NCBI GenBank assembly: GCA_032334055.1
Contig: JAUOZS010000001.1
Coordinates: 4,054,001-4,118,000, forward strand
Length of the DNA stretch: 64,000 nt
Reading direction: 5' to 3'
From: Selenomonadales bacterium 4137-cl
GTDB taxonomy: Bacteria > Bacillota > Negativicutes > Sporomusales > UBA7701
Shown here: positions 25,380 through 32,616 of the stretch, one piece after another
Layout: the number at the start of each line of letters is the position of its first letter
Position numbering within the stretch: the stretch's first letter is position 1
Made by a program: the position numbers and the translations under genes
Notes under the pieces: model-generated
What the model was told of the DNA's origin: nothing
Database searches by the model: none
What the model saw: the letters and a program-made list of their open reading frames with translations, nothing else

Positions 25380-25859
25380 GTGAAAAGGCTGATGAGGATG
25401 GTGCTGCTTTGTTTGCTTGCGGCGGCGGTTGTCATGGCTGCGTCGGCAGGCGTCGAAGGCGGGACTCCGTCGCCGCAAGCCGCCGACGAGGAGCAGGCGG
25501 TCGCGTTGCTGAACGCCGACCGGGCGGCCCACGGCCTTCCGCCGCTCCGGATTAACCCGACCTTGGCAGTTCTGGCGCGTGATTATGCCCAGGATATGAT
25601 CGACCGGGGCTATTTTTCTCATGTGAGCCCGGAGGGAGAAGCCTTTACAGACCGGTTGGCCCGGTATGGAGTCGGCTTCCGCAGCGCCGGGGAGAATCTG
25701 GGGGTGAACGGGAGCGTGGCTGCCGCCGAGAGGATGCTGATGAACAGCCCCGCTCATCGGGACAATATCCTTGGTAAGGAATATGCCGAGGTCGGCATAG
25801 GCGTCCGGTACGCCGCCGACGGTTCGGTGTATGTTGTGCAGGTGTTCGTGGGATTGTAG
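25380..25859 (+). CDS. Exported CAP/SCP-domain protein 1
   Basis: A 159-aa secreted protein: a signal peptide (MKRLMRMVLLCLLAAAVVMAASA) followed directly by a YkwD-type CAP domain. Typical motifs are LLNADRAAHGLPPL, LAVLARDYAQDMIDRGYFSHVSPEGE, AGENLG, MNSPAHRDNIL and VGIGV. The CAP His and Glu residues are present. The GTG start at 25380 gives a clean signal peptide with a GGGGGA SD; an alternative ATG at 25335, also with an SD, would add 15 polar residues. Function unknown; bacterial CAP proteins are wall- or spore-associated in some species. A close paralogue follows. Confidence 0.85.
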   Translation: MKRLMRMVLLCLLAAAVVMAASAGVEGGTPSPQAADEEQAVALLNADRAAHGLPPLRINPTLAVLARDYAQDMIDRGYFSHVSPEGEAFTDRLARYGVGFRSAGENLGVNGSVAAAERMLMNSPAHRDNILGKEYAEVGIGVRYAADGSVYVVQVFVGL

Positions 25860-25982
25860 GGAGCCGGCGCGTGGCGGGGAGCGCGTCCGCGGCGGGCGGT
25901 TCGCTTGCAAACATTGCCATAGTTATGTTAACAGGATAATGCCTCGTAGGCGAGAATATATATAGCAGACTAGTCGGGAAGT

Positions 25983-26010
25983 TTGACTTGACGTGGCCTG
26001 TCCTTATTCT
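25983..26010 (+). promoter_or_regulatory. Possible promoter of the second CAP gene
   Basis: TTGACT (25983-25988) and TATTCT (26005-26010) with a 16-bp spacer lie 25 bp before the start codon. An AT-rich ATATATATA stretch at about 25954 may instead be a sporulation-type -10. Confidence 0.35.
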
Positions 26011-26034
26011 TCAATTAAGAAAGGCAGGTTGCAC

Positions 26035-26775
26035 ATGGGAAAAAAGCGATGGACCAGGTTATTGATGACGGGTTTCGTGGCCTTTTCTCTGGTCGGCACT
26101 TCCCTGGGAGGCGCATTCGCCACCGCCGCGCAGGCGGCGACACCAGCGGAGGCGGCGCAGGAACCGGGCGGTGACTCGAAGGCGATTGTCGGCGGTATCG
26201 TGGCTCTTGGTCTGATTACCATGCTGGCGAAAGGCGGCGACAGCTCCGGTGGAACGTCCGCTCCCGGCAAGAGTCCGGCACCGGTACCCGCTCCGGCGCC
26301 GACTACTAAGCCGGCTCCCCAACCGACTCCGAAACCGATTCCCAAACCGGCTCCGATTCCGGCTCCAAGCCCGGCACCGAATTCGTCGGGGGTGGCGGCT
26401 GATGAACAGAAGGCTCTGGCTCTTCTCAACGCCGACCGGGCGAAAAACGGTCTGTCTCCTGTCCGGGCGAACACGAGGCTGGCCGCTCTGGCTGGAGATT
26501 ACGCCCAGGATATGATTAACCGCAATTATTTCGCCCATAACAATCCTGAGGGGCAGTCGCCTTTCGACCGGATGCGGGCGCGGGGCATCAGTTTCGGTTA
26601 TGCCGGCGAGAATCTGGCCATCAACACCAGCGTGGCCGCAGCCGAGCAGGCGTTCATGAACAGTCCCGGGCACCGCGCGAATATTCTCAACCCCCACTAT
26701 ACCCAGGTGGGAATAGGGGTGCGTTACAGCCGCAGCGGATCGGTGTATGTGGTGCAGGAGTTCACTGACGGTTGA
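26035..26775 (+). CDS. Exported CAP/SCP-domain protein 2 with Pro-rich spacer
   Basis: A 246-aa secreted protein. A signal peptide ends AAQA near residue 34, a short hydrophobic Gly-rich segment follows, then a Pro/Ala/Lys spacer (about 80-122) of the PAPxPxPKP type, then a CAP domain (about 125-245) closely similar to the protein encoded at 25380 (LLNADRAKNGLSPV, DYAQDMINRNYFAHNNPEGQ, MNSPGHRANIL, VGIGVRYS). The spacer suggests spanning of the cell wall or coat. Ends at a strong terminator. Confidence 0.87.
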   Translation: MGKKRWTRLLMTGFVAFSLVGTSLGGAFATAAQAATPAEAAQEPGGDSKAIVGGIVALGLITMLAKGGDSSGGTSAPGKSPAPVPAPAPTTKPAPQPTPKPIPKPAPIPAPSPAPNSSGVAADEQKALALLNADRAKNGLSPVRANTRLAALAGDYAQDMINRNYFAHNNPEGQSPFDRMRARGISFGYAGENLAINTSVAAAEQAFMNSPGHRANILNPHYTQVGIGVRYSRSGSVYVVQEFTDG

Positions 26776-26789
26776 GTACAGCAACTGTG

Positions 26790-26829
26790 ACAAAGAGGCA
26801 AGCGTAAACGCTTTGCCTCTTTGTTTTTG
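26790..26829 (+). terminator. Strong terminator after the second CAP gene
   Basis: ACAAAGAGGCAAGCG pairs with CGCTTTGCCTCTTTGT (one bulged T, TAAA loop), followed by TTTTT. Confidence 0.85.
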
Positions 26830-26967
26830 GCGCCCAAGGGACGCCGGCATTGTTAAGAATCATAAATGTAAGGCGGGCCGGGCAGAGAGCGGAGGAGCGG
26901 CTTACCCTGGCCGGGTAAGCGTCTAAGCAAAAAGGGTAGTCAAAAGCCTCTGGCTATCGAACAAAAG

Positions 26968-27267
26968 CTACCTGCATTTGGGGCATAGCCCGCGGCATCC
27001 GTAGTAGTCGAATTCCGTGCCGCAGCGCGCGCAGACCTTGTAGAGGCGGTAGGTGCAGATCTTATACATTTTGTAGCAGGTTTTATAGGTTTTGACACAT
27101 TCCTTGGTCGTTTTGCATTTGACCTTCGGCATTGCGCCTTCGCAGTACTCAAAGTCGTAGCACCCTTCGTCCTCCTTGAAGCCGTATCCCCATCCGGGTT
27201 CGTACTGGCAGTACATGCCGGCGTCGCAGAACCCTTCGTACATCATTCTGCGATCGTGTTCTTTCAC
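26968..27267 (-). CDS. Small cysteine/tyrosine/lysine-rich protein
   Basis: A 99-aa protein that I do not recognise. It contains about 14 cysteines. Residues about 50-82 form a spaced ladder in which cysteines recur every 6-8 residues separated by Lys/Tyr (CKTTKEC, CVKTYKTC, CYKMYKIC, CTYRLYKVC). The C-terminus has CARC and CPKC pairs like a zinc ribbon. There is no signal peptide. The GTG start has a GGGGGG stretch upstream at slightly long spacing. Cys/Tyr-rich composition and position beside SPOCS genes suggest a cross-linked spore-coat protein (inference). It runs opposite to its neighbours. Confidence 0.65.
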   Translation of the reverse strand: MKEHDRRMMYEGFCDAGMYCQYEPGWGYGFKEDEGCYDFEYCEGAMPKVKCKTTKECVKTYKTCYKMYKICTYRLYKVCARCGTEFDYYGCRGLCPKCR

Positions 27268-27505
27268 TAATCAGCTACCCCCCATCTTGTATCATCCGGT
27301 TATCTCGGATGTCGGCTTTTACTACATTGTATGTCGAGACAAGTCAAAGTGTTATGTTTTCCAGCGACTGGCGGCCTGGCTGTTTTCCGGTCCCCCCTGC
27401 GGGGGCGGTATTTTTCCCGCGGCGGCCCGGGGACGTGCTTTTTTTGTCACATAAGATAAAATGCAGGCATATATATAACTAGAAAACACAAAGGGGGGAA
27501 TATGT

Positions 27506-28180
27506 GTGGACGATAAAAACTTGCGGCAGACGGTAAGTGCTTCGGCCGTTGGCACGACCATGGTCGCACCGGCTAACTGCACGCTGGGCGTACAGGCGGG
27601 GCCGATTATTGTGCGGCAGGTTATCGGCGAAGTTGAAAAGCAAAAGGTTCTCGATATCAATGTGGTGGTCCCGCCCGAAAAACCGGCCATCGAGCAGATT
27701 ATCGACGTTTTCGTGAAGGATGTCGATGTCAACAGCGTCGATGTCATTACCGACAAGGTCATTGTACGCGGCGATCTCGAAATCAAGGCCATTTATGTAG
27801 CCGATCAACCCGACCAAGCGGTACATGCGGTCGAGATCAGGCACGTCAAGTGGACTCAGGACATTGAAATCATCGGGGCCCGCAAGGGAATGGACGCCGA
27901 GGCCAGCGTGGTGGTTGAATTCGTCGACTACGACGTCGAGGAGCACAGTCACGCGCACCGTGCGAAATACGGCACGATGAAGAAGTGGCATGACGATGAC
28001 GACTGTGACGACGATGATGACAACGACAATTGCGACGACGAGTGCGATCATCATCATCACCACCACTGCGGCAACCTGCGCGATTTCGACGTTTCGGTCG
28101 TGTTGAAGATCACCGCCAAAGTGCTTACCGACCGCGAGGTGCAGATCGGGGCGGCGATGCCGGCGACACCGAAGGGGTAA
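27506..28180 (+). CDS. SPOCS-domain protein with Asp/His/Cys-rich insert
   Basis: A 224-aa protein with a DUF3794/SPOCS domain (about 35-150 and 192-215), recognised from IEQIIDVFVKDVDVNSVDVITDK-like strands and VRGDLEIKAIYVAD. SPOCS domains occur in SipL and other spore-coat morphogenesis proteins. Residues 162-188 are an extraordinary tract of Asp, His and Cys (including CDDDDDNDNCDDEC and HHHHHHC) inserted in the domain, probably metal-binding. Start GTG at 27506 follows AAGGGGGG; the overlapping ATG at 27502 reads into a stop. A paralogue follows after 36 bp. Confidence 0.82.
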   Translation: MDDKNLRQTVSASAVGTTMVAPANCTLGVQAGPIIVRQVIGEVEKQKVLDINVVVPPEKPAIEQIIDVFVKDVDVNSVDVITDKVIVRGDLEIKAIYVADQPDQAVHAVEIRHVKWTQDIEIIGARKGMDAEASVVVEFVDYDVEEHSHAHRAKYGTMKKWHDDDDCDDDDDNDNCDDECDHHHHHHCGNLRDFDVSVVLKITAKVLTDREVQIGAAMPATPKG

Positions 28181-28216
28181 AAGGGTTTGCAAACTCCAGG
28201 AGAAGGGGGGAAGACA

Positions 28217-29137
28217 ATGGCTGACAAGAAGAGACAGAGCTCCGGTTCGACCTCCGCGACGTCGGAAACCGTCATGGTGACGACCGGTACCGGGACGGTG
28301 GATAGCGCCGAGTTGGTGTGCGGCTGCCCTGAGCCCGGTCCGGCAACGATCCAGGTTGAACAGGTGCTGGGCGCCAATATGGAGCAACGGGTCGTGGAAT
28401 TCGATATGATCGTTCCTGACCCTAAACCTAGTATCGAGCAAGTAATCGATGTATTCGTAAAAGATGTCTGCATCAAGAGCGTCGATGTTATTCCCAATAA
28501 GGTTATCGTCCGCGGCGAACTGGAAGTCAAGGTGCTGTACGTAGCCGATCTGCCCAGCCAGCCGGTGCACGCTTTCGAGAAAGAGCAGCGCTGGACTCGT
28601 GATATTGTTGTCGATGGGGCCATGCCGGATATGAAGGCGACCGCCGACGTGATGGTGGAGTTCGTAGACTATGATTTCCACCGGCGCCACAACGACCGGA
28701 AGGTGCATATAACCATCGTACTTAAAGTGTGGACCCGGGTGGTAACTACCACCGAGATGGATGTGATTGCCCTCTCGCCGGTCGATGAGGTCGGGGTGGT
28801 AGAGGTAACGACGGCAAGCGCCTCCGAATCGCTGACTTCCGGGAGCGTGGTGTCGACCGGCAATGTTTTCGTCACCGGCCCGGGGGTAGAGCCGACGGCA
28901 GGGGTAAACATGGGCGTAAGCGGGACGGCGACGGTCACGGGTACCAGGGTTAACGTCCGCACCGGACCCGGCACAAATTTCCCGGTCGTTACCCAGGTCA
29001 ATACCAATGACGTGGTAACGCTGAAGGATCAGGCGTTCGGCTGGTACAGGGTGGTGCTGAGCGACGGATCGACTACCGGCTGGATCGCCGGCTGGCTCCT
29101 GAGCGTGGGCGCCGCCGCGGGCGCGCCGAAGGGTTGA
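28217..29137 (+). CDS. SPOCS-domain protein with C-terminal SH3b domain
   Basis: A 306-aa protein. The SPOCS/DUF3794 domain (about 45-190) is paralogous to the preceding gene (IEQVIDVFVKDVCIKSVDVI, VRGELEVKVLYVADLP) but lacks the Asp/His tract. A Ser/Thr/Val-rich linker (about 195-240) leads to a bacterial SH3 domain at 241-303 (RVNVRTGPGTNFPVVTQV, GWIAGWLLSV), which usually binds peptidoglycan. The combination suggests anchoring of a coat protein to cortex or wall (inference). ATG 28217 has GAAGGGGGG upstream. Ends at a terminator. Confidence 0.83.
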   Translation: MADKKRQSSGSTSATSETVMVTTGTGTVDSAELVCGCPEPGPATIQVEQVLGANMEQRVVEFDMIVPDPKPSIEQVIDVFVKDVCIKSVDVIPNKVIVRGELEVKVLYVADLPSQPVHAFEKEQRWTRDIVVDGAMPDMKATADVMVEFVDYDFHRRHNDRKVHITIVLKVWTRVVTTTEMDVIALSPVDEVGVVEVTTASASESLTSGSVVSTGNVFVTGPGVEPTAGVNMGVSGTATVTGTRVNVRTGPGTNFPVVTQVNTNDVVTLKDQAFGWYRVVLSDGSTTGWIAGWLLSVGAAAGAPKG

Positions 29138-29145
29138 CAAGAACG

Positions 29146-29175
29146 GCCACGGTTATTGCCGTGGTCTTTTATTTT
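29146..29175 (+). terminator. Terminator after the SPOCS-SH3b gene
   Basis: CCACGG and CCGTGG with a six-base loop are followed by TCTTTTATTTT. Confidence 0.8.
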
Positions 29176-29246
29176 GGAGGCGCGAAAAGAGGAGATTCCG
29201 TCTCTGCCGGGGAATTTTGTTGAAAATGCATGCGGGAGGAAAATGT

Positions 29247-30083
29247 ATGGATTTTAGCTATTTCTTCTGGATTATTTTTTTCGCTTTCACGGTGTGGCCA
29301 ATGCTGCGGCAGCAGGGAATCGAACGGGCGCGTATGAAACTGATAAGGGCTATCGAGCTGCGCCGCCAGTCGCGCCTCATCACGATGATCCATCGCCAGG
29401 AGGCTATCAGTATTCTTGGCCTGCCAATAAGCCGCTATATCAATATAGAGGATTCGGAGCAGGTTTTGCGCGCCATCCATCTTACTCCTTCCGACATGCC
29501 CATCGATCTTGTCCTTCATACCCCCGGCGGGCTTGTGCTGGCGTCGGAGCAGATATCGCACGCTTTGATGCGCCATAAGGCCAAAGTGACGGTTTTCGTG
29601 CCCCATTACGCTATGAGCGGGGGGACGATGGTCGCCCTGGCCGCGGACGAGATAGTGATGGACTGCAACGCGGTTCTTGGACCTGTAGATCCGCAGTTGG
29701 GCCAGTATCCGGCCGCGTCGATCTTGAAGGCGGTGGCGCAGAAGAACATCGATAAGGTTGACGATAATACGCTCATTCTCGCCGATATGGCGGGAAAGGC
29801 GATGCGCCAGGTGGAAGATTTCCTGACCAAGTTGCTGTCCGACAAGCTGACGCCGGAGGCTGCCAAGGACCTTGCCCGTACTCTGAGCGAGGGCCGTTGG
29901 ACCCACGATTATCCCATTACCTGCGATCAGCTTGTGGATATGGGGCTGCCGGTGGTGCGCGAGCTGCCGGCGGAGGTCTACGATCTGATGGAGCTTTATC
30001 CGCAGCCCGCCCAGCGGCGCCCTTCGGTCCAGTATATCCCGGTGCCTTATGAACGGGATATTTTCAAGAAGACGTTGGAATAG
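29247..30083 (+). CDS. Membrane-anchored ClpP/SDH-type serine protease
   Basis: A 278-aa protein of the SDH (serine dehydrogenase proteinase) group within the ClpP/crotonase fold, related to SppA and NfeD proteases. One N-terminal membrane helix (1-20) is followed by a cytosolic protease domain: IDLVLHTPGGLVLASEQI (oxyanion Gly region) and VPHYAMSGGTMVALAADEIVMD, whose Ser is the likely nucleophile. The substrate is unknown. ATG 29247 is supported by GGGAGGA 6 bp upstream; an upstream in-frame start at 29217 lacks an SD. Confidence 0.82.
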   Translation: MDFSYFFWIIFFAFTVWPMLRQQGIERARMKLIRAIELRRQSRLITMIHRQEAISILGLPISRYINIEDSEQVLRAIHLTPSDMPIDLVLHTPGGLVLASEQISHALMRHKAKVTVFVPHYAMSGGTMVALAADEIVMDCNAVLGPVDPQLGQYPAASILKAVAQKNIDKVDDNTLILADMAGKAMRQVEDFLTKLLSDKLTPEAAKDLARTLSEGRWTHDYPITCDQLVDMGLPVVRELPAEVYDLMELYPQPAQRRPSVQYIPVPYERDIFKKTLE

Positions 30084-30095
30084 CATCGAACAGAG

Positions 30096-30127
30096 AATCC
30101 CGGATGTAAATCCGGGATTTTTTTTGT
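30096..30127 (+). terminator. Strong terminator after the serine protease gene
   Basis: AATCCCGGAT and ATCCGGGATT (10-bp perfect stem, GTAA loop) are followed by eight T residues. Confidence 0.93.
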
Positions 30128-30184
30128 CGGCAATTTGCTTCCGCCGCGCTCATATAATAGCGATGAAACGGGGAGGGGATTGTG

Positions 30185-30985
30185 ATGCTGATCGCTTTGG
30201 AGCATCTTGGCGCCACGAGGCGGGGTGTGACGTCGCCCCAGCTTTTCCGGGCGGACGACGGCCGGGTGTATGTGGTCAAGCTGCAGAACAACCGCCTGGG
30301 GCCGAAGGTGCTGGCCAACGAGCTTATCGCCGCCCGGCTGGGGGAGGTTATGGGTCTGTGTTTTCCGCCAGGCGGGATGATAAAGCTGGAAGAGGGACTG
30401 CTGAAAAGGAGCCGCCGGTTGGCCGCGGCCGGGGTGGCGCCGGGACGGCATTTCGCCTGCCGTTACCTGAGCGGGACGGAGTATTTGTGCCGCCACAATG
30501 TGGCGCGGGCAATAAACCGTTCGGAGGTGGCGGGGGTGATGCTGCTCGACCATCTGGCGCACAATCTGGACCGAACGCTCAACCGGCGCAATCTCCTGCT
30601 ACGGCGCGAGGCGCACGGCTGGCGGATTTACGCTATCGATAACTCCCATTTTTTTCGCCGTGCGCTGTGGACGGAGGAGACGCTCCAGCGGCTGGCGCCG
30701 CTTGTAAGGGTTAACCGGCACGGCGTGTACGGGACGCTGCTGCGTTATTATCTGCGGCCTGAAGATTTCGCCCCGTATCTGGCGACGGTACAGGGCTGGA
30801 GCGACGCGTTTCTCGCCGACCTGGTAGCTGGGGTGCCGGCCGAGTGGCTGCCACACGACGGCGAACGCCAGGCGGTGGCGGCGTTTCTGGCGGTGCGGCG
30901 CGACATGGCGGCTGATATCGTTACCTGCCTGTCGGCTTTAATTCCTGATAATCACCGGGCAGCCAACGGCGACAAGGTGGAATAG
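30185..30985 (+). CDS. HipA-like kinase-domain protein
   Basis: A 266-aa protein resembling the stand-alone HipA-like kinase family of Firmicutes. YVVKLQNN near 30 supplies the presumed ATP-binding Lys, DHLAHNLDRTLNRRNLLL carries the catalytic Asp and Asn, and AIDNSHFF has the metal-binding Asp. No HipB-like antitoxin gene is adjacent, so a toxin-antitoxin role is not supported. GGGGAGGGGA precedes; ATG 30185 is taken, though GTG 30182 is equally possible. Its 3' end overlaps the convergent L,D-transpeptidase gene by 48 bp. Confidence 0.72.
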   Translation: MLIALEHLGATRRGVTSPQLFRADDGRVYVVKLQNNRLGPKVLANELIAARLGEVMGLCFPPGGMIKLEEGLLKRSRRLAAAGVAPGRHFACRYLSGTEYLCRHNVARAINRSEVAGVMLLDHLAHNLDRTLNRRNLLLRREAHGWRIYAIDNSHFFRRALWTEETLQRLAPLVRVNRHGVYGTLLRYYLRPEDFAPYLATVQGWSDAFLADLVAGVPAEWLPHDGERQAVAAFLAVRRDMAADIVTCLSALIPDNHRAANGDKVE

Positions 30986-31573
30986 CTCTTCGACGTTGGC
31001 GTTATGCATGCGGATACAGCCATTGGAGACCATCTGGCCTATTTTCCACGGGGCGGTGGTGCCGTGGATGCCGTAGGCGTCGAAGTTGAGTCCCATCCAG
31101 CGGCTGCCGAGGATGCCGCCGGGGTTGAGGATTTTGGTGGCGATGGCGTAGTTGCCTTCGGGGGTGGGGGTGGACGGTTTGCCGATGGCTACGGGATATT
31201 GTCTGAGGGCGGTGTTCCCGTCGTAGAGGGTGAGGCTGCGTGTCGATTTGGTGATATGGATTTTTGCGCGGGGCAGGAAGGCGGCGGCGCGATCGACGGC
31301 GGCTACGGGCCGGATATCGGCGGTGGCTGCCGGGGTAAGCAACTGACAGTAGGTTACGGGGTCGAACCGGCCGGTGGGTTTCAGGCCACGCAGCTCCTGA
31401 AACCGACTGACGGCGCCGGCGGTGGCGGCGTCGTAGCAGCCATGGGCTTCACCCGCGTACAAGCCATATCCGGCCAGCAGCCGTTGAATTTCGGCGACGA
31501 TGGGGCGGCTTTCGTCTTCGTTGAGCCAAGCTTCGACGAAACGGTGGGCCGGGATTAGGAACCGGAGTTGCAT
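30938..31573 (-). CDS. YkuD-type L,D-transpeptidase with peptidoglycan-binding domain
   Basis: A 211-aa protein: a PG_binding_1 domain (about 20-90, ending in LKPTGRFDPVTYCQLL) followed by a YkuD catalytic domain (about 108-211) with IHGTTAPWKIG and the active-site SNGCIRMHN motif. Enzymes of this family make 3-3 cross-links in peptidoglycan. There is no obvious signal peptide, as in Bacillus YkuD, which is found in spores. ATG 31573 has a near-perfect AAGGAGGTC SD; a longer in-frame start at 31603 lies before that SD. The gene is convergent with and overlaps the kinase gene. Confidence 0.9.
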   Translation of the reverse strand: MQLRFLIPAHRFVEAWLNEDESRPIVAEIQRLLAGYGLYAGEAHGCYDAATAGAVSRFQELRGLKPTGRFDPVTYCQLLTPAATADIRPVAAVDRAAAFLPRAKIHITKSTRSLTLYDGNTALRQYPVAIGKPSTPTPEGNYAIATKILNPGGILGSRWMGLNFDAYGIHGTTAPWKIGQMVSNGCIRMHNANVEELFHLVAVGCPVIIRN

Positions 31574-31702
31574 TTTTTTCGACCTCCTTGGGTGCGGGCA
31601 CATTCTTTCTGACTAAATCATTATATGTCGGCGGGGAGGGCAGTGTTTTCCGGAAATTATTGTATAGAGGAAGGCGGGACAGGGCAAAAATAGCATTGAA
31701 TA

Positions 31703-32551
31703 GTGCCAGATTGCAGATACAGGACGGGAGGCGGGATAATCGGCGAGGGGACAGGCAATCTGCTTGTCATCGGCGGTAACGAGGACAAGCAGGGTGATTG
31801 CGTTATTCTGCGCAAGTTTGTTGCGATGGCCGGCGGACGCGACGCGATGATTGCGGTGGTGACCACGGCCACCGAGCACCCCGACGAAACAGGGGAAGAG
31901 TACCGCGATATTCTGACTGGGCTGGGCGCTGCCGGTGTCAATGTTGTGTCGGTGGTGAACCGCCAGGCGGCTAATGCGAGGCATAGCGACAGTGAGTTCG
32001 AGAAGTGCACGGGGATTTTTTTTACCGGCGGCGATCAACTCCGGCTGACAAGCATTTTGGGCGGGTCGGAGGTGGATGCGGCTATCCGCCGCGCTTACCG
32101 GCGCGGGGTGGTGATAGCCGGTACGAGCGCCGGCGCTTCGGTGATGAGCGATACGATGATTGTTGACGGCAGTTCGAGCGAGACGCCAAAGAAGGCGGCT
32201 CTGAGTATGGCAAACGGCATGGGTCTGCTGGAAGAAGTGGTGATCGACCAGCATTTTGCCCAGCGGGGCCGGATTAACCGTCTGTTGGCGGCGGTGGCCC
32301 AGAATCCTCATATTCTCGGTGTCGGCATCGACGAGGATACGGCATTGGTGATTTCGCCCCGCCGCGATTTCGAGGTTATCGGATCGCAGACGGTGACGGT
32401 TATCGACGGCCAGCGGGTGGTGCATTCGAATATTTCCGAGTCGCAGCGATATGATCCGCTGGCGCTTACCAACGTTATTTTGCATATTTTGCCCAGCGGC
32501 TATGGTTATGACCTGAAGCGGCGCTTGCCGCACGAACGCGGCCAGGGGTAA
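31703..32551 (+). CDS. cphB: Cyanophycinase
   Basis: A 282-aa serine peptidase (S51 family) that cuts cyanophycin into beta-Asp-Arg dipeptides. Motifs are LLVIGGNEDKQG, GIFFTGGDQLRLT, the nucleophile in VIAGTSAGASVM, and DQHFAQRGRINRL. The start is unclear: GTG 31703 has no SD, whereas GGGAGG at 31726-31731 is followed by ATA (31736) and ATC (31739), which would be non-standard starts. It lies 65 bp upstream of cyanophycin synthetase, so synthesis and breakdown genes are paired. Confidence 0.92.
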   Translation: MPDCRYRTGGGIIGEGTGNLLVIGGNEDKQGDCVILRKFVAMAGGRDAMIAVVTTATEHPDETGEEYRDILTGLGAAGVNVVSVVNRQAANARHSDSEFEKCTGIFFTGGDQLRLTSILGGSEVDAAIRRAYRRGVVIAGTSAGASVMSDTMIVDGSSSETPKKAALSMANGMGLLEEVVIDQHFAQRGRINRLLAAVAQNPHILGVGIDEDTALVISPRRDFEVIGSQTVTVIDGQRVVHSNISESQRYDPLALTNVILHILPSGYGYDLKRRLPHERGQG

Positions 32552-32616
32552 GCCGCGGCGTTTTTGCGTCCTGCCGGGAACAGCTTGCCGGCGGAAAAGC
32601 ATAGGAGGACTAGGAG

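Noticed and set aside
26270..26395. Repeated CCGGCTCC-like units as a possible CRISPR or tandem repeat
   Set aside because: They are in-frame Pro/Ala/Lys codons of the CAP protein spacer, without equal spacers.
27988..28066. GAC/GAT/CAT microsatellite
   Set aside because: It is in frame within the SPOCS protein and encodes the Asp/His tract; treated as a protein feature, though slippage may have made it.
30185..30985. HipBA toxin-antitoxin system
   Set aside because: No helix-turn-helix antitoxin gene flanks the HipA-like gene, and stand-alone relatives are common in Firmicutes.
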